Shown here one piece after another: positions 10,971 through 22,890 of a stretch of DNA of 64,000 nt; within the stretch, counting starts at the first letter, position 1; each line of letters begins with the position of its first letter. Made by a program: the position numbers and the translations under genes. The stretch is from Pterois miles. Taxonomy: Eukaryota; Chordata; Actinopteri; Perciformes; Scorpaenidae. Location: contig CAMQGK010000052.1 of assembly GCA_947000775.1 (NCBI GenBank), forward strand, positions 34,314,001-34,378,000, in the 5' to 3' direction. Below the pieces are notes generated by a model. It was not told the DNA's origin and did not search any database. It saw only the letters and a list, made by a program, of their open reading frames with translations.

Positions 10971-11619
10971 TCAGAAAAAAAAAAAAACTAATTCTACTTT
11001 CTAAGGAGAGTAATTGAATTTGAAAAGAAGGGAGGTGAGGGGATCCTGCTGCAGAGCGGTACTGCATGTGGTCGCTGCTGACAACTACAAACAAGAACCA
11101 GCAAGGTGTTTATGAATAATGCATCTGTACCTGAGGAATGAATCTGCTACCTTTACACTTGTTGAACTGTTTCAGTGTCATGTTCACTTCTGTTTCTGTT
11201 ATTCACTGGTGAAAGAGCTGCTGATGCAACTTAATCAGACGCACATGAAAATAAGATGATCCAGCAATTTCTCGTGTTCTGTAGAACAAATCATATCCTC
11301 TGAACATTCTGCATCCTACAAAATATAATGTTTTAGAGAAATTTGCTAATATCCCCGTAAACAAAACTCTCAATATGGTAAGCAAGAATGACTTAAGATT
11401 TCTTGAAGATTTCTTGGCTAGTTTAAAAATCAGGCCGATGAGAAACGTTATTTGAAGCAGCCCAGCCGCCAGGGAAGAATGTTGGTGTTGTACGTTTCTA
11501 CAAACGATGGACACGTTGAATGTGGACGTTTTTGCATTCGGTCAGATCAAGTGACGTAGTAAAGCGAGCGCCCGTTATTGAAAGTTGCCTCGTATAAAAG
11601 TTATGTGGAATAATAAAGT
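10971..11619. other. Unannotated stretch
   Basis: The 103-codon minus-strand ORF at 11203-11514 has no recognisable domain and no splice framing. Nothing else is seen. Confidence 0.4.
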
Positions 11620-11629
11620 CCACTAAGTG

Positions 11630-12010
11630 TGAGTGGGACATGTGGTGGATGGTTCTAACAAACAGACTTTCACCCAAGAGGCCACTGTTTGTGTCCTGTA
11701 TGAAACCAAAAGTAGACATTTTTACATTTTTTGCGTAATGTAATGTAAGGAGGTCCACTAATGGTGGTTGTTGGGTGCCATGCCAATATTTCACCATTAC
11801 TCCAAATAATCACCAATAGTCAGAATAATGTCCCATTGGATTGAAAGCTCTATTATCCAACAGCCTGTTATCCTGAAAACAAATGGCTGTTGACAATTGG
11901 CAGTCTGTTGTTATTTGAAAGAAAACCATGATCTTTGCTCTAACCTTGTTGTTAACCATGTAGCTTTGTTGCCTAAACCTAACCAAACATTTCACAATGT
12001 TAACCACATG
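11630..12010 (-). repeat. Dispersed repeat family R1, copy 2
   Basis: 'acaaacagactttcacccaagaggcc' to 'gtcctgtatgaaaccaaaag' and, 230 bp on, 'gttgcctaaacctaacc' match copy 1 at the window start in order and orientation. Spurious ORFs on both strands (11498-12082) cross it. Confidence 0.5.
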
Positions 12011-12050
12011 GCAAGCGTAACACGCGTTGATATGATATCCACATTCAGTA

Positions 12051-12397
12051 CAGGGCCAGCTCTAGCCCTTTTAGTTTCCTAGGTGAAATTTGGATTTGGG
12101 GGCAATTTTGGACTGTAGACCGCTGTGATTGACCAATCAGAGAGTATTCAACAAAGCCATGCAATGAAATATAAAAAAAAAAAAAACAATTGTTCCCTGA
12201 TAGTGTTTAGTCAGTTTCACTACAATGACAGTTACAGCAGTGAAAAGTGGATTTCTTTCCTTCTTTATTAATTTGTTCAGTTATTACCTCAATGAAGAAA
12301 ATGAGGAAGGGCACCAGGAGGGCAACCATCACCTCCCAGAAGATGGCGCCCTAGGCGACTGCCCACTGTATTTTGCCTATGCCTTAAGCCAGCCCTG
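12051..12397. mobile_element. hAT-like non-autonomous transposon (MITE)
   Basis: The left end is CAGGGCCAGC and the right end, reversed, is CAGGGCTGGC: two imperfect 10-bp terminal inverted repeats starting CAGGG, as in many hAT elements. The flanking 8-mers attcagta and cttcaaca agree at 5 of 8 positions, compatible with an old 8-bp target duplication typical of hAT. The right end holds 'ggcgccctaggcgactgccc', which I associate with a widespread teleost family. It is 347 bp long and encodes nothing; the 84-codon ORF at 12225-12479 runs out of it and is chance. Confidence 0.6.
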
Positions 12398-12639
12398 CTT
12401 CAACATATCCTTTGGCTGCAGAAATGAACAAAGCCAACATATTTATTTATTTTTTTCCTGGGGTTTCTGGGTCGGGTAAAATGAATAAAGATATCAGATG
12501 TGAAAATCCATTGCATTACACTTATGAATTTTTATTGAAAAAAAGTCCAAGAATCAGTATAATTTAGATTCAGTTATAAGATATGGGCTTTTAGGACATG
12601 AATTGTTCTGCTTCTTTAACCTCAACAGAAAGTTGTAAC

Positions 12640-13040
12640 AACATACACGAGAATCGATCTTCCCTCATGCGCCTTTATCACACATCCATATGAGTCGCCA
12701 GGTTTAGCAATAAACCTGAAAACATGTTTTTTGGCCACTTCGGGGCAGCGTAAATAAGTTGTGATATATCACTTTTTATTTGATAGCACACTGTTGCTTA
12801 TTTACCCAATCAGCAGTTACGGAGTGATCATTGATTTGGACTCGTGTTTCGGCTGCCTTAGATTAGCTGTGTTTGTGGTCTCTCCTCACTCCTCAGGGAA
12901 ATAGTTGGCTCTTTAGCTGATAAATGCTCCAGCTGGTCACTAACTGTCTGGCTTCTGTTTGCTGTTGAGCAGGTAGTGTACAGCGGGTTTTTAAAGATTT
13001 TTCACTGAAAGCAGCTGCATGCTGCGACCAATAAGAGATT
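12640..13040 (+). repeat. Probable dispersed teleost repeat fragment
   Basis: 'acatgttttttggccacttc' and 'gagcaggtagtgtacagcgg' followed by 'ttcactgaaagcagctgcatg' are blocks I recognise from a common teleost interspersed repeat. I cannot place its ends or class, and no second copy is visible in this window. Confidence 0.35.
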
Positions 13041-13374
13041 ATCCCACTTACTTAAACATATAGTTACTGCAGTGAAGATCTACGCTTTTTAACAAAATAC
13101 CAGCCGTCTGGTTGTCTCTGTACAGATCAGGTCAAAACAGTGGCCTTGAAACAACTTCAGTAATTTAATGCAAATGGTGCTTAAGGAGAATATCATTTGA
13201 TCAGAAAAGACTGAGTCATCCTAAAATTAGATATTATGACTGATATTGATCAGCCATCACTTTCCTTGGAGAATTTGCTAACTGTGTTTAAAGAAACAGG
13301 CACATGCACACACAAGCACATATCACAACATTGATAAACTAATATTACATAGTTTCACACCTGGCTGATGTCAC

Positions 13375-13482
<108 letters not shown>

Positions 13483-16076
13483 TGTCCAGTGACGGGGTAG
13501 GCATGGGAAGTGGCAGCAGATGAGATGTTTTGCAGGAACATGGCTGCCAACAGCTGATCGGTCCCATTCTTCATCATCATCTCCATTGCTGGCGCGTCGC
13601 ACACTTCGCCCACAACAAATCCACTTCTTCATCTGTCTTTCTTTGTGATTTCTCCATTTCTCTCTCTCTCTCTGTCACTGTCTTCCCTCCATCTGCCAAC
13701 TTTTTAGTCTGTCCTCTCAGTTTGGTTCAGCCCCTGGTCCTGTGAAGCTTGCTAACGTTCACTGAAAAAAATATTTGCTATCCACTAATCCTTGTGTAGG
13801 TTTTAGTGGGAAAACTCTGCCTTAGTTATTTCATCCTGTTTCGATCATAAACAAACAAACAAATCAGCATCAAGTGCATTTTTTCTTCATCCCGTGTGGT
13901 GATGGGCTGACCATTCTGACTTCTCTGAGGGTGCCTACACAAAATATAATACCTACAAGAAAACAAGATCCTACGATCAAGAATAGTCTCAAAGTACTAC
14001 TTTGTGAAATATTTTAGATAGAGTATAATTGCATATTGATGAATCATTAGAATCACATCTCATTTGTATATTTGTACAGATACATTTCTCGAATGGTTAA
14101 TTGATAATTCTTTAAAAAAAAACTTGTTTCAGCAAAAATAATCAGCAGCTATTTATTCAGGAAAAAAATCCTGCATTTCCCCTGTGTACTTTTACAAGCT
14201 TTCAATTTTTTATTTTTTTTGAAAATCCCTTTCAGCCATATCAAGCATGTTAAAACATCCTCTCAGTATGAAATACTGTATCTTAAAGGCACATAATCTC
14301 TGTCTTACAGTGGGTTTATCATTGTATTGTGAAACTAACTGCCTGCTGGCAACACAGTTGATGGGATCATGAGATTAAAACCAAAAGTATTAAGCTAAAA
14401 GAGGGTAAAAAAAAAAGGGGGGGGGGTATAACTAGGACTAAACCCTTTCACATAGTCATTTGATTCTTACAAAAAACGGATTGATGGTGCTTTAAAACTG
14501 TAGCTTTAGTTTGAGCAAAAGAAAGAGGAAAAACAAAGTATTCCCCTAAAAACTCCTATGGGACATCGAAATGCTCCTTTAATTGTATTTTTAAAAATAA
14601 CTTTTAAGGAATTTAAATTGTAAAATGTACTACATTTGTTTTGGAAATGCAGCATTTTAAGCCTTTGCCAAACCTAAAGCGGATGAATGAATCAGTTTAC
14701 AGTTTTGCTTTCAAAGATATATCGTAAATCCTCGCAGCTTGAGCTGGGAAACTACAAAGCTATTACATTTTTTTGTGACAAACATTTTTTTTTAAAATCA
14801 TTTCTAAAGGCATGTTGCCCTGATGCAGGAATGAGCTCAAAAAGCGCCTCTGAACAATGCGACCAACTGTCTTAGATTAGCCACATCTGTTTATATGCAA
14901 ATTACTTCCATGTGTAATTTCCTTTAGTGCAGTTTGTGCTTTCTATGACGCACAATCACAACATATACATTCCCCTATAGCGTCTGCATGTGTGCCACTT
15001 CCAAGAGAGCATTAAAGCAACAAGCTTCTATGCCAGCAACATTACATGCATGCATAATTTAGATGAGTGTTATCTTTGTTTCTATACTGAAGCTGCACAG
15101 TTTCCATTTGGTACAAAGCGCTGTTTATCAAGCTGTTTCACCATCAGCAGTCGCAGCCCACTTCCACTTGCCAAGTACATCCTGACAGGGAAGAGGAATT
15201 AGCAAGTGGTGTTTCACAGTTATTGTAAGTGGTAACAAGCACAAGCAAGAGTGAGATAGACACCATCTGAACACGTACAAAACGTATACGACTCAGTTTT
15301 TATTGAGGGTAAACTGAACCTACTGTTTTACAAATAAGCCTTTGAATAAACTACAGTACATGCATTTATTTCTTTATAGTATTAACAAGTTACATTTGAA
15401 TTATATCAGTCAGATTCATGATGCAATAGCATGATCCCATGCATGCTACTACATTAATGTGTAAACCTGACAGAGCTGTCTGCCTGAAAACAGTAAAATA
15501 ATTTTGATGACAATGATACAGTCACCACATCACAATTGAGTCAGAAAAGGTTGTTGCCTAAAAAATAATAACAAAAGGCATTCAGACCAATTTTCATTTG
15601 AGAGATAATGAGGAGTATGATAAGCAGTGCTGCACTTTTGCATAGAAGACTCCAAACTCATGGATCTGTTACTCAAGCTGGACGTCACATCCCATTTTTC
15701 ATCATTTCACTGGTACAACGACAGTTGAAGTTGAAATTTCCAACCGTCAGGTGTTCCAGGTGCAAGATGCCAGATGTAAACAAAAAACATGGCTGACCGC
15801 GACAATCTGATGTTTCTTGGCAAGTGTGCACAATTGAACTCTCAGCAGTGCAGCCTCCACATTTCTCTGGCATCATTTTATGTTTTTCCAAATGATTTTC
15901 ATGCAGATCTTTCAGAGAGTGTTCATTCATCAACAGCTACCTAATAATAGCACTGCCACTAGAGCTACACCACTGGTGTGGCTGAAAAGTGGCAGACCTA
16001 TTGAATTAATGTAGGGTAAGTTAAAGACACACATTTAACATCACAGTTAAATGTTAAAATCAATTTGATTCAAGCC
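13483..16076. other. Unannotated stretch (about 2.6 kb)
   Basis: No gene. An adjacent run of 10 A and 10 G at 14408-14427 resembles the homopolymer distortion seen in the SINE copies. 15685-15800 carries 'gccatgttttttgtttacat' and 'cctgacggttgg' on the minus strand, which may belong to a teleost DNA transposon; I am not sure. Confidence 0.4.
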
Positions 16077-16530
16077 AGGTGGCAACATCCATTTCTGAAA
16101 AGTGAAGCCAATGCATTATTTCTAATATCAGCAGGGGGTGACTCCTGCTTGTAAAAATAAGTCTGATTGTATAGACGTCTATGAGAAAATGATCCTACTT
16201 CTCTCTGATTTGTTACCTCAGTAAATATTATAAACATGATTGTTTATGGTCTCAATCACTAGTTTCAGTCTTCTTCAATACAGCAGGATGTTCATTTAGT
16301 GAATTATGGTCCATTTAGAGTCAAATAGACCATAAAGCCGGTGATACTTTAGGGCGGGGCTACTGGTGATTGACAGGTTGCTACCATGGTGTTGTCCAGT
16401 CTGGGAGTTGTCTTTGTTGTCATCTTAGAACTTTAAACCCTTTGAGGTGTGTTTTCAGTTTATTCAAATTAATGTTTTTGGTCACCTAAAAATGTGTTCA
16501 GCATTCGGTTGGAGCTTCTTTCCAAACCCA
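16077..16530 (+). repeat. Dispersed teleost repeat, family R2, copy 2
   Basis: Collinear with copy 1 at 1895-2415 in the same orientation, with similar blocks and small indels. The 3' end 'gttcagcattcggttggagc' corresponds to 'gtattcaacattttggttg' of copy 1. Non-coding. Confidence 0.75.
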
Positions 16531-18110
16531 TTTGGCTTTGAACGCATGCATTATCATCCGCTGCCTGATTTTTAACCATTAGGTTATTTCATTAAATCAT
16601 TGAAACATAAAAGTCCAATTAGGATGAAGTTTGTGAGTCACTGCCAAATGAAGAAATGTAAAACTGGGAGGATTATCTCACTAATTTACACTTTCGCTGG
16701 CTTTAGCTTTGCATTGCTGAGGTCAGAGCTGCTGCAGCTTCTCTCTACTGAGTCAAGACTAAATAACTCAACAATAGGGGAGCATGGGGTCAGCTGTAAC
16801 AAAGATGTTTCCAAAATGTATAGGGGATCAATCAATAGTTGACACTTAAAGGAAAAAGAATACAGCTAAATATTGAAATAATAACTGAGATCTGTGTTTT
16901 ATGAAACTATACTACCATCTACATTGACACAAGTTCATCCAGATTATCTAAACCATTTTATTTTAAAGTGAACACCACTAATAGAAATGTAGGCACTGCA
17001 CATGTAAGCTAAAGTTAAACCAGAAGTGAGTCTGTATTGTGATGGATGTTTACGATGGACAGATGAGTTAAATCCTTTTACGGATTCCCATTTTTTCGTG
17101 TTTCATGACTAACGTGGCCGTTTCTTTACAAGCCGTTTGTCTGACTTCTTGTGTTTCTTGTTCTGTCCGACTTTTTGTCTTCGATGTTGCAGTGCTACCA
17201 GATTTCATCAAATAACCGAATGAATGAATGAATGAATGAAAAAGTGCACAGCTGCAGCCCTGTCTCAAAAAAAACAACAACTGCATTCTCAGTTACGTTT
17301 GGAGGGAAACATATTTTGCTCAGGATTGCATTTGTCTTTGAAATATTACAAATATGTTGTGATGATAGTTCATCACATGGCACAACAGGGAACATGCGGA
17401 GCAGGTCACAGGAGCTGCATCTCATTTCCCGATTTTCTTTTTGCCTCCTTGTCTCCTTGTCTCCTCGCTCCTCCTGATTGTAACCTGGAATTCAATCTCA
17501 GCGGTTCATCTCGGAGGGCACCCCAATTCCTAAATACATGTCAAGGAGCGAGGAGGCTTGTCAGAGGAGCCATAAGCGAGGATACAGCAGTGTGTCCTTC
17601 ACAGAAGTTTTTTTTACCGACCAACACGCCCCCATTAGATATCAGTTACTGACTGGATGCTGCTGGACTGGACTGATGTGATATATGACAACATCATCAC
17701 ATCAACATACCGGAGTGAAGAGAGATGACAGTTTAACAGTTTCATAGTTTAGTTATCTGTTATGACAAACGGACCATGTTGAGGGTAGAGCGGCCTGTAA
17801 CTGAAAGAGCTTTGTAAGACCTGACAGTGAACTGGATTATAACAACTTCATTCAGCTATGAAAGGATTTTTTTCATGATCTGTTATTTACCTATTAACTT
17901 TTAATAAGGATACCATTAAAGTCAGAGAGAGAGGACGGTCTGTCTTTTACATCAGTTGTCATCATTTCCATTCAGTCACATGAGAGGCTGATAATTCCTG
18001 AGTATCGGGTTTGATATGAGTTACATCATTTCAGTTTCAAACATTTACCCTAATAAATAATTTCTAGTGTCAGAATATCAATAACTACAGACACTAATAT
18101 TGAATAACTA
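16531..18110. other. Unannotated stretch with a short (GAAT)n run
   Basis: A tetranucleotide run (about five GAAT units) lies at 17218-17240. The 138-codon ORF 17236-17652 crosses 'ctccttgtctccttgtctcc' low-complexity sequence and shows no domain, so I do not call it a gene. Confidence 0.4.
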
Positions 18111-18114
18111 ATGT

Positions 18115-18215
18115 AAGGCATTGTGCCAGTTAGCAGGACTGATGTCTCAAACAAACACAGGACTTTACTCCAGGAGACTGCTGTTTGTGTCCTGTGAGAA
18201 ACTAAAATTCAACAT
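18115..18215 (-). repeat. Dispersed repeat family R1, fragment
   Basis: 'caaacaaacacaggacttta' then 'gactgctgtttgtgtcctgt' matches R1 copies 1 and 2. Only about 100 bp are recognisable. Confidence 0.5.
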
Positions 18216-18950
18216 GCAACCAAGGTGTAAGCATTATCTGTAAGAAAATACGTTTCCCTCAGCGTAATTGAGATTGTAGTTTAGCTGTATGGTTTGCTGT
18301 ATACAGAGTTTTTAAGCGACAGGGTGCACACGGCAGTGTTAAAACTGAACCCGGGGTGTCACAGCTAGCCTCGTTCTCCCTGCTGTCTGGCTGTTTTAGA
18401 TAAAGGTAAAGAAGAAAATAGTTTCTCACATATTGGGGCAAACCAGTTTATCGTTTAATGATCCCCTTTCCATGACCACAAACTGTCTTAGCGAGCATTA
18501 ACTCTTCAGTGGCAGATCCATATTGGATAATCGGCGGCCGGCAGAGACTCGGCTGTTAGCATTGACATGTCTTTGTGCTGCCCAGACATGCTGTTTGCTG
18601 CACTAAATCAAAAAGTTTTCAGAAGTGTGTCTCAACAATGAAAAGTTTTGAGCACAGAGCACTTTTCTTCCTTGACTCATTTTAAAACAGCAGACTGATA
18701 TTATTTTCATAACAAGTATTGATTAATTCTGAGCTATGGCTCTCTCAGCAAATTAAGCAGTGTGAGTCATGGAAATGTTTGCTCTTTAAGCATTTGTGCA
18801 TCTGTTTGTGTGAAGCTGTGCATGCACTGTTTATATTTATGTCAATTTTAGGATGACACAGATATATTAATATTGACATATTTCTTTGACGAAGGGAATA
18901 CAGAAATATCAAAAATGTGTTGGCAGTTTTGAAAAACAAAGCAATATATT
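18216..18950. other. Unannotated stretch
   Basis: The GC-richer patch at 18530-18560 ('cggcggccggcagagactcg') stands out in AT-rich surroundings, but no ORF or signal goes with it. Confidence 0.35.
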
Positions 18951-18951
18951 A

Positions 18952-18952
<1 letters not shown>

Positions 18953-18998
<46 letters not shown>
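18953..18998 (+). repeat. (CA)n microsatellite
   Basis: About 23 perfect CA units. Confidence 0.97.
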
Positions 18999-19001
<3 letters not shown>

Positions 19002-20076
19002 GGGTTCTTATGGGAGTAGTAAAACAGTAACAGTACAGTAATTTTACACTTTTTTTCATTTTTTTTACATTTTTTCTTGTACATTAAAGTTCAGAAGGCA
19101 AGTCAAGATAATTTAATTGATACAGCACATTTCATTACTAGTACAGTCAATGGCTTTGACATTTAAAGGTCAGGTCAGTAACACTGAGACACTACAAAGA
19201 GTACACTGTGTCTTAAAAATGATCCAACTGAAATCTCCAAAAGTCCCTAAATCTGGCAAAGAAGTTGCCAAGTCTGTCACACTGACAGTCCGTCCCTTCA
19301 GGCCTCCACCCAAATCCACTCCCCAAAAACTATTAGTACAAACATAAACGCTCAGCTACTCACAGCTGTCAAACTAGCAGCTTGTGGAGGACTCTGGTGA
19401 TGCACAATGGCAGGTAGATAGGAAGACAGGCAGCCTCGGCTTATTTCAGTCCTGCAATAGCCACAGATACCAACATTTTTTTTTTTTTTTTTTTTGGTCA
19501 GAACATTTGATTTATCAATGTTAGGAAGTAATGAGAATTTGAACAAATATAACAAAAAATGAATTTGAACAGCACTACCAATTCTTTAACCACATATACA
19601 GCAACAAATAACTTGTATGGGATAATCTAATAACTGCAATACAAAGTGCTTTACAGACACAGTGAAAGCAATTTCAATCATCTCCATGTACACCTTCATA
19701 AATCTGTATACAGCAGTGCACACAATATGATCAAAACACAAGATAAGAATAGATGAAAGTCTATAAAGCAAAATTGTCAAGTGCTTTGCAGACACAGAGG
19801 GCAAAAGGAATAAAATAAAACTGATAAAAAATGAAAAGGGAAATATGAAAAGAACAAATGTAATAATAAAAAAAAGGAAATATACCAAGGACATATGAAT
19901 GCTAGTCTGTAAAGTCAGTGTGCGCCTGTATGTCTGAATGTGAGCCAGACCGTAAGTGTCCGTGTGTTTTCTTCTGGTGCATGAGCGCGTTCGTCTTTAA
20001 ATATTCTAATCGATGTTTACGACCCCTGGCAACAGGAGGGCTGTCAGTGTGCCAGTATCACTGCAGCTGGAGACTC

Positions 20077-20080
<4 letters not shown>
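18999..20080. other. Unannotated stretch with a T tract
   Basis: An 18-21-base T run lies near 19477-19495. The minus-strand ORF 19586-19894 is AT-rich and hydrophobic by composition only. Confidence 0.4.
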
Positions 20081-20890
<810 letters not shown>

Positions 20891-20908
20891 ACTCTTGGTC
20901 CTGTGCAG

Positions 20909-21563
20909 ACTTGAGGAGCCTCGGAGATGAGATGATGCTGGTGGTGATTCTGTTGGAGCTTTAGTGGTGTTTTTTTTTTCTTTTTCCTCTTTGAAAACTA
21001 GACTCAGAACAATGTTGATGCAACAGCACCTCTTCCCTCTGCGCTGTGTCGATCTGCCTGCCTCCTGCCTCGAATCAGCCCATTTTGGGGGGATTTAAGC
21101 GACAGAGTGTGTACTGCGCCGGCTGTGCGCTCTGCGGTTCTGGTGCGCTGCATCTTCTTCTTCTCCTCTTTATCTCTCTGCTAAAGGATGCTCAGTTCTT
21201 TCCACAATCAGGAATATTACTACTACAACTACCAACACTCTTGCTGCTGCTGTCCACTTCTCTGCCCCAACCAGATTGCAGTCTGAGGTGTCCCCCGGTC
21301 CCCTAAAGGGAAGAAGAAGCATGTCAGAGGCACCCGTGTTGCAAATGGAAATGAGCCGTCTGCTGCTGGTTCTGATGGACTCCAGCCTCTAAACCAGACT
21401 CAAGAATATCCATAAACCACAGAAAGGCTCTGAAGAAATTGGGGATCCTTTCTGACGAGCCAAAGATTCCCGTGTCACTGTATGTCGAGGAGCACCGGCT
21501 GCTTAACCAGCTCTATGGTTTTCTGACTTGTCCAAGACTGCGATTTTGGCATCTGACTAAGAG
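20909..21563 (+). other. Candidate 5'UTR exon of an unidentified gene, with at least five uORFs
   Basis: The stretch is GC-richer than its flanks and ends in a strong donor, 'aagag/gtaagg' (GT at 21564-21565). At least five ATG-initiated ORFs close within it: 20932-20964, 21012-21098, 21188-21286, 21321-21392 and 21482-21526. No ATG ORF that I found runs through the donor, so coding would start in a later exon. The left edge is uncertain: transcription could start in the CT-rich cluster, or the exon could begin after the acceptor-like 'tcctgtgcag' at 20899-20908, which has the CT tract as its pyrimidine run. I cannot name the gene. A long, uORF-rich, CT-flanked leader followed by a large intron is typical of neuronal and adhesion genes, which is only a hint. 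Confidence 0.5.
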
Positions 21564-22660
21564 GTAAGGCTGCTTTTACTTTGACTTTTGCTGTGTTGCT
21601 TCTTTGTGGTATTTCCACTCTGCTCTGCTCATCCTGAGCACCACTGGGTCTGTACTTTGGAGAGGAGCGGCTTCGTCTCAGTGATGTGGCAGATTTTGCT
21701 TTTGCTGGATTACTCTCACGGTCTGCTAGAAGCTCATTTATTTCCACTATTGAGCAGCTACCCCATCCCCAAGCTTTGTCTGATTAGTCATGACTGGCAC
21801 TGCTCTGTCCTGTTTACTATGCATCATCCAGTGTCTGGAGCAATGTCCCTCACTGTGTGCCTCTGTTCAGCAGCCGGTTACAAATGAATGGCACTGCAGC
21901 TGAGAAGCCGGAGGTGTTTAGTGTTAAGTGGATTGCTAGAACGACGGAGCATCCAGCATCTCTTTGCACCAAGTTCATCCTGATCAGTCAGCAAGCATAG
22001 GTGCACAGGAATCTGCACTGCACTCAGAGATGAACTGCAGCTATTTTAAGTTCACTGTATCCATTTTTAGAGAGGGTGGTTCATTAATCTTCAGTTTATG
22101 ATTCATTTTCTGTCTCTAAAATTAGTTTCCAAGTATGAATGTTTTCATTTTCTCACATGGCAGATGTTAAAAAGTGTGCTATTTGTTGGTGTACTCCTGA
22201 TAATATATCATGATAAAAATGTGCTGCTTGTACAAGATCTACTGTCTATCAGTGGCTCCCCTCAATGTGCTCATCATCCACACAAAGTGGTGTGAATAAC
22301 TGGCATTGCACATGGACCATCCTCCTTTATGTGGATCATATTTGGAAGTCTGCTGTACTGTATTTAAATTGACTTATGGCTTATTCTCTGATCTGGATGT
22401 TGGGTAATTGCATTCAGGGTTTTGCTGTACGGTCCGTTCAGTCTCCGAGTCTGTGCCTCTGAATCCAGCAGTACACATGACTGAGAGAGGATATCACATC
22501 CTGTGTCTGAACTAATATTTGTCAGTGAGATGCTCACTCCCAGATGATGTTACTGGATCATGCCCATGAAAGGAAAGGCAATTCAAACTTAAGGGTGATT
22601 GCATTTCAAGGTCTACTATAGTTTCTGGATCACCGCTCTAGCATTTGTTGAATTGCTCAA
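21564..22660 (+). other. Proposed start of a large intron; otherwise unannotated
   Basis: Begins with the GTAAGG donor. The first few hundred bases remain GC-richer and then grade into AT-rich sequence. The ORFs at 21475-21887 are opposite-strand shadows. No further exon is recognised. Confidence 0.35.
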
Positions 22661-22665
22661 ATGAA

Positions 22666-22710
22666 CAAGTGAAAGCCAGTGCATATGGACACGAGATGGA
22701 GTAACTCCTG

Positions 22711-22747
<37 letters not shown>

Positions 22748-22765
22748 CTGATCTATAACATATAC
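22666..22765 (+). repeat. Possible R2 repeat fragment with an internal A30 tract
   Basis: 'gtgaaagccagtgcatatgg', then 'gtaactcctgattttaaaa', a run of 30 A (22716-22745), then 'gactgatctataacatatac' parallels the R2 block order (gtgaagccaatgc, gactcctg, ttgtaaaaa, agtctgattgtatag). If it is R2, the A tract has expanded at the A-rich spot inside the element rather than at a retroposon tail. Confidence 0.35.
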
Positions 22766-22856
22766 AACTTAAAAACACTCATGAATACGGTCTTCTTAAT
22801 GCATTAATGCACTGTGAGTAGTAACAAGATGATTACTGATTAGAGTTAGGTGACAC

Positions 22857-22859
<3 letters not shown>

Positions 22860-22887
<28 letters not shown>
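22860..22887 (+). repeat. A28 homopolymer
   Basis: 28 consecutive A with no recognisable retroposon body on its 5' side. Confidence 0.95.

Positions 22888-22890
<3 letters not shown>

Noticed and set aside
17236..17652. 138-codon plus-strand ORF
   Set aside because: Runs through low-complexity 'ctccttgtctccttgtctcc' sequence and has no domain; start and end are not linked to splice or promoter signals.
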